A stretch of DNA of 8,501 nucleotides from Desulfobacula sp. (GTDB lineage: Bacteria; Desulfobacterota; Desulfobacteria; Desulfobacterales; Desulfobacteraceae), in the NCBI GenBank assembly GCA_018702715.1, contig JABIYQ010000090.1, forward strand, positions 1 through 8,501, written 5' to 3'. This document shows positions 1 through 7,800 of this stretch, piece by piece; position 1 is the stretch's first letter; each line of letters begins with the position of its first letter. Made by a program: the position numbers and the translations under genes. The notes beneath the pieces are model-generated. The model was not told where the DNA came from and did not search any database. It worked only from the letters and a program-made list of their open reading frames with translations.

Positions 1-576
1 ATAATTGATCAATGAATTTAGATTTTCCTGATCCCGGTTGCTTACCTTGATAACCCCGTGCCCTCCGTGTCCCTGAAGCGGTTTTATCACCATGTCACCA
101 CCAAAATTATCAATGATTTTTCTGATTCTGTTAGGATCTCTTGCAATATGCGTTTCCGGAATAATATCTGGGAAATTCAAGGCGTAGACTTTACTATTAC
201 CCTTTATTTGCCCCATTGTATCGTTGACCATGAAAATTTTGTCGCTGACCGGACCTAAAAATTCCATTAGTTGATAACTGATGGGGGGATCTTTCCTTAA
301 AAACAAGGCATCCAAGTCTGTAACAGTTTCAAATATAAGGTCATCCTTGTTCAGGCATTCAATCAACATTTGCCAATAAACTTCAATGGGAAGATTTGGC
401 TTTACTGAAATATTTCGCATCCTTGCAACAACTTGATTTTTACGTATATAGACATCGTGTGGTTCCAGAAAGAATACAGTATGCCCTCTCTGGTTGCTTT
501 CGTACATCAAATAGCTTGTGGTTTCCCATACTGGATTGATCAGCCTTAGGTCATCCATTAAAAATGCAATTTTCAT
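1..576 (-). CDS. gshB: Glutathione synthetase family ATP-grasp ligase (GshB), 3' end beyond the window
   Basis: Only the first 192 codons are present; the frame is open to position 1. Read on the minus strand the protein begins MKIAFLMDDLRLINP and follows the prokaryotic GshB layout: an N-terminal Rossmann-like domain with the hallmark RKDPP at residues 94-98, a VNDTMGQIKGNSK stretch near 117-129 where E. coli GshB has VNKPQSLRDCNEK, then the ATP-grasp lysine and glycine loop IKPLQGHGGHGV at about 164-175. The family joins gamma-glutamylcysteine and glycine using ATP in the cytoplasm; a related dipeptide substrate is possible. The ATG at 576 is the only standard start in frame after an upstream stop. 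A strong GGAGG (594-598) lies 17 nt upstream, unusually far; a weaker GAG is nearer. It is transcribed divergently from a RimK/GNAT/PP-loop operon, which makes a shared peptide-type pathway plausible. The Mg-binding C-terminal third lies outside, so catalytic completeness cannot be judged. Confidence 0.9.
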   Translation of the reverse strand, partial: MKIAFLMDDLRLINPVWETTSYLMYESNQRGHTVFFLEPHDVYIRKNQVVARMRNISVKPNLPIEVYWQMLIECLNKDDLIFETVTDLDALFLRKDPPISYQLMEFLGPVSDKIFMVNDTMGQIKGNSKVYALNFPDIIPETHIARDPNRIRKIIDNFGGDMVIKPLQGHGGHGVIKVSNRDQENLNSLINY

Positions 577-601
577 GATTTCTAACTCAAATTCCTCCCA
601 A

Positions 602-633
602 TACTATACAGCGTACCACACAATGTACTATAC
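602..633. repeat. Spaced 8-bp direct repeat TACTATAC
   Basis: TACTATAC occurs at 602-609 and again at 626-633, 24 bp apart start to start, with GTAC at 613-616 and 625-628. It lies between the divergent gshB-like gene and the rightward operon, just upstream of the gshB start. A spacing of just over two helical turns would suit a regulator binding one DNA face, but the repeat is short and could be chance. Both copies read TATAGT on the minus strand, so they also resemble -10 elements for gshB, though no convincing -35 is seen. Confidence 0.3.
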
Positions 634-636
634 TGA

Positions 637-657
637 TTGCAAGTTGCCAGTTGCAAG
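637..657. repeat. Three tandem heptads TTGC(A/C)AG
   Basis: The bases read TTGCAAG, TTGCCAG, TTGCAAG with no spacer, one base differing in the middle copy. The array sits in the divergent intergenic region and its last copy overlaps the proposed -35 box of the rightward operon. It may be a short tandem repeat subject to copy-number change, or a set of regulator half-sites. The sequence alone does not decide. Confidence 0.55.
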
Positions 658-679
658 CTTCAGGTCAATAATATATTAT
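651..679 (+). promoter_or_regulatory. Candidate sigma70-type promoter of the three-gene operon
   Basis: A -35-like TTGCAA (651-656; 4 of 6 to TTGACA) is followed by an exact 17-bp spacer and a -10-like TATTAT (674-679; 5 of 6 to TATAAT). Transcription would begin near 686, only about 3 nt before the first in-frame ATG at 689 and about 20 nt before the third at 707. The mRNA could therefore be nearly leaderless, which fits the absence of a Shine-Dalgarno sequence. The surrounding DNA is AT-rich, so a chance match is possible. Confidence 0.4.
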
Positions 680-688
680 AACAGAACA

Positions 689-2635
689 ATGAAAGCTATG
701 AAAGCTATGAATAAAAAAACTGTCATGATTGTTACTCCACCCCTGACAAGCCCAGCAATGCCATCTTTTACCGGTGCCTTTGCAGCAGGATGTTTTTTGC
801 GTGAAGCCCAAAATGCGTCAGTTTACGATGCAAATCTTGATTTTTTTACAAACCATGTTTTTTCAAAAAAGGTGCTTGAACAAGGTTTTAAACTGGCTGT
901 CCAAAAAAAAGAAAATGGCCTGATCTCAACTGAAGACTTCAGAGTGCTGGAAAAAATATTTCAAAGCCAGTCCTCTCGACCTTTTTCAACACAGTTTTTC
1001 AGATCAGAATCATTTTATGACCCAGAAAAATATTTTACCGCCAAAAGTCAGATAGATGATTTATTATTGATTTACTCTGCTGCTTTTTATCCCTCAAGGA
1101 TCAGGTGGAGACTTCTAAAAGGCAGTGTTATTGATGACTATAAAAATCAGCTTTTTATTTCTTTTTGCCATGAAAAATTTGGCATGATGCTGAAACAAGT
1201 CCTTCCAAAAGTAGTCATTTTTGCCCTGGATTCTGAAAGCCAGATTTCTGGTACAAATACCATGATTAATTATATCAAAACAATTTTTCCTGAGATACAG
1301 ACCATTATTCTGCAGAATAAAAATTATGCAGAGAGTGACACATTTGCTTCTGACCACACTTTTTCCCTTCAAAATCAGCCTTTTTTTTTAAATTGGATAA
1401 ACACCACCTGGAAATGTAAAAATCAAGATACAAATCTCGAACCTGATTTTTCCTTATTCCCTTTAAAACAATACCTGACACCTGAATTGATACTGCCGCT
1501 TAAGCCTTGTCTTTTTAAGGATAGTTCTTCTTTCTGGGATCTTGTGGCAAAGTTGAAAGACAAATTAGGAGCAAAAGGATTTCTTTTTGAGAATCCGATT
1601 TCCTCTTTTGAAATCTTTTTGAAAAAAAAGGAATTTTCCGAACTTTTTTATGGTGTCCAGTCAGATATGGAAAACCTGGACAAGATGTATGTGGGTAATG
1701 AAAACCAAACCCTTTTTTCTTCCGGAATGACTTTGATCCAATGGGAAAACCCTGGAAAAAAAGAGGACTTAAAGATAAAAAGCTTATGGAACCTTTCAAA
1801 AATAGGTGTCTGGAATCATGTGGGACTAACAGGCCTTTTCCGCAGCGCCTTAAAAAATGATTGGCTCAGGTTTATATCCTTAAATCCAAATATCGCTCAT
1901 TCCTTTGAGAATATAAGCTATGCCGGACCATATTGTAAACCGGATCTCAATGGTATTGACCCTTCACTTCAGGCCTATTCAGGAGTAAAACAGCTTCCGG
2001 GTGAACCCTTCTGGAAACTTTTGTCGGATCCTGCACATCTCTTACTTTATTTAAAGCGTAAGGGTAAAAAAAATCTTTTTTGTCTTAGAACAGACAAAAT
2101 TAATAAAACCCTTATTTCATTGGGAAGCGGTATCACCTTTCATTTTCGAAAACCAGATGAGCTGCCGCCGGGCTTTCTGGACGAGATCTGTGCAATGGTT
2201 AAAGCAGGAGGATCTGTGGATACAAAATATGTCCGATATAATCTTGAAAGGGCATATTTAATAGGATATGCACAGGAAAATGGCATTATTGTCGGCAATT
2301 CCAGTCTGAAGCATCCAAGAGCTGAGTTCATTGAGAGACTGGATACCATCACAGGTCTTAACTTTAATCACTTTGTTGAAAGAGGCTACACCTCTGTTCG
2401 GCCTGAATACAGGGCGCTTGGAGTTGGTGCCAGACTGCTGAAAGGCCTGACAAAAGGGGCAGAGCAATATAAGATTTTTTCCATCATCAGCGAAGACAAT
2501 ACTGCCACCCAGAAGATTGCCCAAAAAAACAAAACAAAAAAAATTGCAGTGTATTATAGTGAAAAGGTTGGTAAGGAACTGGGCATATGGATGCCCGAGT
2601 ACATGATTGAAAAAGAATGGAAACTTAAATTATGA
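689..2635 (+). CDS. Degenerate B12-type radical SAM-like protein fused to a C-terminal GNAT acetyltransferase domain (648 aa)
   Basis: Residues 11-50 (VMIVTPPLTSPAMPSFTGAF, then VYDANLDFF) resemble the start of cobalamin-binding radical SAM proteins. Residues 173-208 match the stretch where those proteins read 'vgis..s..ql..al.la..ik..fP...vvlGG'. Residues 252-271 (PDFSLFPLKQYLTPELILPL) resemble the segment that normally leads straight into the radical SAM CxxxCxxC motif, but here no such motif exists anywhere: a lone Cys274 follows. GFLFENP (297-303) and GVQSDMENLDKM (322-333) look like later barrel elements. Residues about 483-648 are a GNAT domain with an acetyl-CoA loop at RPEYRALGVGARLL (571-584). 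I infer a catalytically dead, non-radical scaffold coupled to an active N-acyltransferase; the acceptor is unknown. First of three operon genes, it overlaps the RimK-like gene by 4 bp (ATGA). ATG 689 was chosen because an upstream in-frame ATG at 518 would run antisense into gshB. Two more ATGs (698, 707) follow; none has a clear ribosome binding site. Confidence 0.8.
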   Translation: MKAMKAMNKKTVMIVTPPLTSPAMPSFTGAFAAGCFLREAQNASVYDANLDFFTNHVFSKKVLEQGFKLAVQKKENGLISTEDFRVLEKIFQSQSSRPFSTQFFRSESFYDPEKYFTAKSQIDDLLLIYSAAFYPSRIRWRLLKGSVIDDYKNQLFISFCHEKFGMMLKQVLPKVVIFALDSESQISGTNTMINYIKTIFPEIQTIILQNKNYAESDTFASDHTFSLQNQPFFLNWINTTWKCKNQDTNLEPDFSLFPLKQYLTPELILPLKPCLFKDSSSFWDLVAKLKDKLGAKGFLFENPISSFEIFLKKKEFSELFYGVQSDMENLDKMYVGNENQTLFSSGMTLIQWENPGKKEDLKIKSLWNLSKIGVWNHVGLTGLFRSALKNDWLRFISLNPNIAHSFENISYAGPYCKPDLNGIDPSLQAYSGVKQLPGEPFWKLLSDPAHLLLYLKRKGKKNLFCLRTDKINKTLISLGSGITFHFRKPDELPPGFLDEICAMVKAGGSVDTKYVRYNLERAYLIGYAQENGIIVGNSSLKHPRAEFIERLDTITGLNFNHFVERGYTSVRPEYRALGVGARLLKGLTKGAEQYKIFSIISEDNTATQKIAQKNKTKKIAVYYSEKVGKELGIWMPEYMIEKEWKLKL

Positions 2636-3516
2636 ATATTGGTGTTCTTACTGTTAATGACTTTTCTTTTCATCCCAACATGCGCCTTAAACAAGCGGCT
2701 AAAGGCTCTGGAAATGAGATCATTCTGATCAACCCCTATGATATTTTGTGTTCTTTAAAAGACAATGGATTTGAATTTTTTATTGAAAAGATGCACAACG
2801 ATCTGGATGTTATCATGCCCCGGCAGGGATCGCCCATGGGAGATTATGGACTGGTCCTTTTGCGCCAGTTCATGCATTTTGGCATACCGCTTATTAACAG
2901 CCTTAAAGGTGTCACAATTGCAAGAAACCAGTACATAACCCTTCAGACGCTTGTGTCATCAGCCTTACCGGTCCCGTCAACACTCTTTATCACAAAGCTT
3001 GCCTCTTTTTTGCCGGCAGTGAAACAATTGGGTGGATTTCCAGTGGTGGTCAAGCAAGTGGATGGAATGGGGGGGGATGGGGTTATCAAGGTTAACTCCC
3101 AGACTGAAGCAGAGCGTTTTTTAAACCGGTTTCTCAAAGATAGGAAGGGCCTTCTTGTCCAGCAGTTTATTCCTCCACAAGACCGCACGGATATCAGGGT
3201 GCTTGTGATAGGAGGGAAAATTGCCGGTGCAATGGCGCTAGCGCCCGACAGTCAGGATTTTAGAACCAATATACACCAGAAAGGACATGCAAGACCTATT
3301 GATTTGACACGAGCCTGTGCCTCACTTGCCATTAAAGCTGCAAAAGCTTGTCAACTTCAAATTGCCGGCATTGATCTTATTGTAGAAAAGGGTTGCGCTC
3401 CTTTGATAATTGAGGTTAATTATTCACCTGGGTTCAAAGGACTTGAGGCAGCAACCCGAAAAGATATTGCAAAACAGATGTTGGATTATATTGTGAATAC
3501 CAGACATGTGTATTAA
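2632..3516 (+). CDS. RimK-family ATP-grasp ligase (294 aa)
   Basis: Close in length and layout to E. coli RimK (300 aa). The N-terminal domain has the family phrase VIMPRQGSPMGDYG (60-73). NSLKGVTIARNQYITLQTLV (89-108) corresponds to the NS...ARDK..TLQLL segment of RimK/LysX proteins. ATP binding is shown by VVVKQ (Lys141) and the glycine loop GMGGDGV (145-151). DFRTNIHQKG (209-218) is the conserved substrate/ATP loop, and the Mg ligands are intact: Asp248, Glu261 and Asn263 in IIEVNYSPG. Family members activate a carboxylate as an acyl phosphate and attach an amino acid, often glutamate, to an amine. Ribosomal protein S6 modification, the E. coli role, seems less likely here because the gene sits between a GNAT fusion and a PP-loop ATPase. 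A role in building a small peptide or conjugate is inferred. The start overlaps the preceding stop by 4 bp, implying translational coupling; only a weak purine stretch precedes the ATG. Confidence 0.92.
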   Translation: MNIGVLTVNDFSFHPNMRLKQAAKGSGNEIILINPYDILCSLKDNGFEFFIEKMHNDLDVIMPRQGSPMGDYGLVLLRQFMHFGIPLINSLKGVTIARNQYITLQTLVSSALPVPSTLFITKLASFLPAVKQLGGFPVVVKQVDGMGGDGVIKVNSQTEAERFLNRFLKDRKGLLVQQFIPPQDRTDIRVLVIGGKIAGAMALAPDSQDFRTNIHQKGHARPIDLTRACASLAIKAAKACQLQIAGIDLIVEKGCAPLIIEVNYSPGFKGLEAATRKDIAKQMLDYIVNTRHVY

Positions 3517-3519
3517 ATA

Positions 3520-4650
3520 ATGAAAATTTCCAAATTTAATCTGATCCAGGATAAAGAAAGCATAAAAGCCACAGCTCTTGTGAGCTTTGAAGATTGCAGT
3601 CAGCCTGAAAAAGAGATCTTTATCAAGACCTCTAAAGCCTATGCAAAATATTTTGATGTCAACCCCCATTCATTTCTTGTGGGTTGTCTTTTGCCGGCCA
3701 TACATTTTGGGGAAAAAAGAATTGTAATGGATGAAAAGATTTGTCCTTTCTTAAAGGAAGGTCTTGAAACTGCAATGGTAATCCTTTCTGACTGGACAAA
3801 AGGGAAATACCGTCCTTTGAAAATTGAATCTCCTGTAATGTCTGAAATCGCCCGGATCAAATCACCCGGGGCCGGTATGTTCATGTCCGGCGGCATTGAT
3901 TCATTAGCAGCTTTGCGGCTAAACCGGCTCAATTATCCCCGTAATAATCCAGGCTATGTCAGGGATGGTTTTTTTCTTCATGGATTTGATATCGGTGGTG
4001 TGGTTGAAAGAGGAATGAAATACCATGTTTTTGACAGGGCCATTGAATCTATCTCAAAAATTACCAATGATGCTAAACTTTCATTAATACCGGTTTATAC
4101 AAATATCAGGCATCTTTGTGATGAGCGGGTGCTGTGGCTGAATAGTTTTTTTGGTGCTGTTTTAGCTGCTATTGCCCATTCTTTTTCCAGGAGAATGAAT
4201 CTGGTTTTTATCGGCTCTTCCTATGATATACCCAATCTGCACCCCTGCGGCTCTCATCCGCTTCTTGATCCTGAATACTCTTCTTTGGACCTTCGGATAA
4301 GACACAGGGATTATCATCTTTCCAGGATTGAAAAAATTAGGATAGTTTCTCAATGGGATGTGGCATTTCAAAATTTCAGAGTTTGCCTTGCCAATGTACC
4401 GGACCGATTAAATTGTGGTAATTGCGAAAAATGTGTACGAACAATGACGGAATTAACTGCCCTGGGACTGCTTTCTAAGACCAAGGCTTTTGTTGAAGAT
4501 GAAATTACACCGGACCATATTTCGCAATTTGATATAACCATAAGGGTTAGGCCACCATTTTACAGGCCTCTGATACCTTTGCTCCGGGAACAGGGACGAG
4601 ATGACCTTGCACAGGCTATAGAGAAACAACTCAGATTACTTAGTGCCTGA
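3520..4650 (+). CDS. PP-loop ATPase with QueC-like four-cysteine zinc site (376 aa)
   Basis: The adenylating PP-loop SGGIDS is at residues 123-128 (within GMFMSGGIDSLAAL). About 160 residues later comes C-x9-C-x2-C-x2-C (Cys289, 299, 302, 305; the last three in NCGNCEKC), almost the spacing of the structural zinc site of QueC (C-x8-C-x2-C-x2-C). GSHPLLDPEYSS (244-255) lies between, in a region likely to shape the substrate site. PP-loop enzymes adenylate a carboxylate or carbonyl and pass it to ammonia, an amine or sulfur. The protein is not QueC: it is much longer than the usual ~230 aa, has an N-terminal domain of ~115 residues without recognised motifs, and has no queuosine genes nearby. 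No glutaminase domain is fused, so it is not a normal asparagine synthase. It starts 3 bp after the RimK-like stop and ends the operon 10 bp before a long inverted-repeat element. Amide or amine ligation of the ATP-grasp product is a reasonable guess; the substrate is unknown. Confidence 0.85.
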   Translation: MKISKFNLIQDKESIKATALVSFEDCSQPEKEIFIKTSKAYAKYFDVNPHSFLVGCLLPAIHFGEKRIVMDEKICPFLKEGLETAMVILSDWTKGKYRPLKIESPVMSEIARIKSPGAGMFMSGGIDSLAALRLNRLNYPRNNPGYVRDGFFLHGFDIGGVVERGMKYHVFDRAIESISKITNDAKLSLIPVYTNIRHLCDERVLWLNSFFGAVLAAIAHSFSRRMNLVFIGSSYDIPNLHPCGSHPLLDPEYSSLDLRIRHRDYHLSRIEKIRIVSQWDVAFQNFRVCLANVPDRLNCGNCEKCVRTMTELTALGLLSKTKAFVEDEITPDHISQFDITIRVRPPFYRPLIPLLREQGRDDLAQAIEKQLRLLSA

Positions 4651-4660
4651 CCGGAAACTC

Positions 4661-4809
4661 GTGTTTGGGTGAAAAATTGCCCATATACAAGGCGCAAGGC
4701 TCGAAGAGATGCGCATGCATACAAATTTGAAACCGGAGTGTACTCCTGTACATGAGGATTTTAAACTTTTGCAGCAACGCAGTAGATGGGTGAGTTTTCG
4801 TTCAAACAC
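4661..4809. repeat. 149-bp palindromic intergenic element with 24-bp imperfect terminal inverted repeats
   Basis: The ends 4661-4684 and 4786-4809 are inverted repeats with 18 of 24 Watson-Crick matches. In the plus-sense RNA five of the six remaining positions are G-U wobbles, leaving one mismatch. Inside lie a side hairpin (GCGC 4692-4695 with GCGC 4711-4714, and CTC 4700-4702 with GAG 4706-4708) and an apical stem (TGTAC 4739-4743 with GTACA 4748-4752, loop TCCT) continued by imperfect pairing of 4719-4734 with 4756-4773. The element fills the convergent gap between the PP-loop gene and the transporter gene. No transposase is encoded and no clear target-site duplication is seen. It could be a non-autonomous mobile element (MITE/REP-like), a bidirectional transcription barrier, or both. 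There is no uridine run for a classic intrinsic terminator. Confidence 0.7.
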
Positions 4810-4817
4810 TACTTATT

Positions 4818-7800
4818 CTAAATCTGGCTATGAAGATTGCGGATGCGCCTGCTTAAAACCTTGCAGATTTTAAGAGCAATCCTGGGGTATTCCATAGCAG
4901 TTTCCTTGAATTCCTGTTGATGGATAATTAAAAACCGGGAAGATTTTGTTGTCTTAATCGTTGCAGAGCGCACCTCATTTTCCAACAGCGCCATTTCTCC
5001 GAAAGCGTCTCCCTCACCTATAGTAGCGATAACCATCTCATCCCCATCAGTTTTTTCTTTGATTACCTCCACCTCGCCATTGACTACCAGAAATACGGTT
5101 TCACCCACATCATTCTGTTTAAAAACGGTTCTATCCTCAGGATAATTAAGTTCCTTTGTTACAGTTGCGATGGCTGCCAGCTCAGCTGGGCTGAGACCGG
5201 AAAAGATTTCAATCTCTTTTAATAGAAGTATTTTTTCACCAAGGGGAATCTCGGTTGACTTTATTCTCTGGGGATTTTTTGACTCTTTGCCATTCTTCAT
5301 CAGAATCCTTTGTACTTCTTTAAAAATATTCTTATTGATTGAATTTTCCAATTCTTTGAAAACCCCATGCCCCTCAATAAGTGAGGGTTCGTCATGGGTA
5401 AGACTCAGTCCCATGACAACATCCACCCAGTCTTCGGAAGACAGCAGATTTGAAAAAACCTGTTTTCCTTCAGGGTCGAATTTGGGGATTATTGTAACCT
5501 TTTTGCCTTCAATCAGTGCCATTGCCGGAGTCGGGCTTTCCAGAAGAGGAAGCATGGCATTAAAAAGCTTGCGGTCCATGATATCACTCAAAAGTTCAAT
5601 GGCATTTGCCCTCTGACCCTTATCTGCTGAAAAGATTCCTCGCCATGCTGTTTTCATCCTGCCGGTCTGATCCCTTATTGATAGAACACGGATAATGTTT
5701 TCAAGGCCAAGCTCTTTTTGCTGAAGCATGTGTTCAATGGCAAGATCCCTCATTTCCCCCGGGGGTCGATTTTCAAGGTTCTGTCCCATGGCAAGATATG
5801 CATAACATTTATCAAGATTCTTTTTGGCAAACAAAAACATGTCCAACTCTTTTATATCAAGGGTTTCCAGCAGCTCAAAAAGAGCTTTGCGAATTCTGGT
5901 TCCTGGAAGACCCAGACATTCAACAAGAACTCCATTATTATGGTATTCAGCTTTTTTGATTTTCTCTTTGGCAAAATCGTGAATCGCATCGGAATTATCA
6001 GCCAGGAGCAATATGGCTTTCTTTAATGAAAAATCATCATTGATATCAAGAGCATCTAATGCTGCCATCCTGACGTTTTTACTGTCATATGAAAAATAAG
6101 AATAAATGACAGAGTTCAATTCCCTGGCCCTGAGCCGGGACAAGGCAATGATAATGTCCGGTATAATCTGATCAATATCATGCCTGGACAATATCTTAAG
6201 AAGTGTATCAATGTATATTCTTTCCCCACTCAACCCTGCACTGACAATTCCGGATTGAATGTCGTTGATATCGTTTGATTCAAGCCATTTGTCAATCATG
6301 ACGCTATATTTTTCATGGTTCCCCTGATATAGACATGCTACAGTAAACCCCTTGACAACAGGATGAGGATTGTTAATGAAAGGGGAGACAGAGAGTTTGA
6401 TTTTTTTTATGGATTTTGACCCCTGGAGGCAGAAAATCTTTAAAATGGCAATGGTCACCTCAGGCTTTTTCGGGTCAAGAAGTGGTATCAGGTTCTCCAT
6501 GGAGATAGCAAGACCCTGGGGAGAGATCATTTTGATTAGCGCAATTTTGGTATCATCATCCTGATTTTCCAAATTTTCAAATATACTTTTATCGAGATCC
6601 TGAGTGGAAAAATTTTTCAGCAGCTTTCCATACCAGATGGCATCCTTGCCCCTGGCAGACAGGAATGCCTGTTTAAGCTGGGGTAAAATTTTGTCTCCCT
6701 TGAAAATCTGTCCCAACTCCTCTTGCTCCATACTTTTGACATCCAAAAGGTTGTTGGAAATCAAATCCATCAGTATTTTAGGATATTTTGATTTAAGGAC
6801 AAAAGGTGCGGCTATCCATGCCAGCATAAAGGGCAAAGCGACAAGGGACAGATATTTGGGGTGAAAGAAATTTCCAGATATTAGAATCAGGCTTGATCCC
6901 ACAAAAAGCGCTAACCTGACAACGGTACCTCTGAGAAATGGGCGGATCATTCCCCTATAGGACGCTGGAAAAAGTCCAATCAATATCGACCCTGCCGGCA
7001 CATTGATAGTCGTCCGAATGATATTGGTGGACATCCTGGCATACATGGCTGAAAAAAAGTCGAAACGGAAAAGAAATGCAAAAAATGCAATCATATAATT
7101 AAAGGGGTGAAACATCAAAGCAACGGGAAGACCCCATTTCCCATAGATTCTGCCAACAAACAGGAGAATAAAAAGACTGATCATATATAATCCACCCCTG
7201 AAATATCCAAAGAATTCAATCATGTTGGCTTCACTGGCAAACTGGTCATTTACAGCATAATTGAACTGATAGTTCATGATGGGAACCACCACATTGGGCA
7301 TAAATGTCAATACCAGCACTATTTTTATCAATACTGAATCCTTGATCAATGGCAGTACATTCTTGAATTCCTGGACCATGGAAGCCTTTTTCTTTTTTGC
7401 CTTTTCATTTTTTTCTGAAAAAATTAGGGATGGGTAACTGCGGCCCATTGCCTGGACAATTCCGGCTCCTAAAAGAGTGGTGGAAAGATACAGATATAAA
7501 AGATTATCCATTTGGAATAATTTTGCAAAATATGGCGTTCCAAAACTCCCCAGAATGAGCCCGATCACCCCCCCTGCAGTGAGTAAAGGAAATAGTCTTT
7601 TGGACTGGCGCGTATTGAAAATGTCATTGCATATATTCCAGAACAACATTGCCTGCAGGAGTTCAAATTGGCTCTTGAGCATAAAAAGAAGCGGATATAA
7701 AAGTTCAAACCCAAATGGAATCAAAATTCGGATCAGTGTAACAGAAATTCCTGAAAATATAAAAACATAGGAAAGAAGTTTTGCTCCGGGTAATTTTCCC

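Noticed and set aside
58..258. Short plus-strand reading frame opposite gshB
   Set aside because: It is the antisense shadow of a clear ATP-grasp coding sequence and has no motif or ribosome binding site.
577..660. Sigma70 promoter for the gshB-like gene
   Set aside because: TATAGT boxes can be found on the minus strand but none has a reasonable -35 at 16-18 bp, so no specific site is claimed.
518..688. N-terminal extension of the GNAT fusion protein from an ATG at 518
   Set aside because: It would run antisense through the start of the well-supported gshB-like gene and across the promoter/repeat region; the extra 57 residues show no domain-like pattern, while recognisable sequence begins just after the ATGs at 689-707.
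1115..2524. Minus-strand reading frames inside the GNAT fusion gene
   Set aside because: No recognisable motifs; all lie opposite a continuous plus-strand frame with family-like sequence.
4651..4817. Classic rho-independent terminator in the convergent gap
   Set aside because: Stable hairpins are present but none is followed by a run of T on either strand; the region is better described as an inverted-repeat element.
5170..5616. Plus-strand reading frames opposite the membrane protein, including this 148-codon one
   Set aside because: Low-complexity, Ser/Phe-rich translations typical of antisense frames; the minus strand carries recognisable domains throughout.
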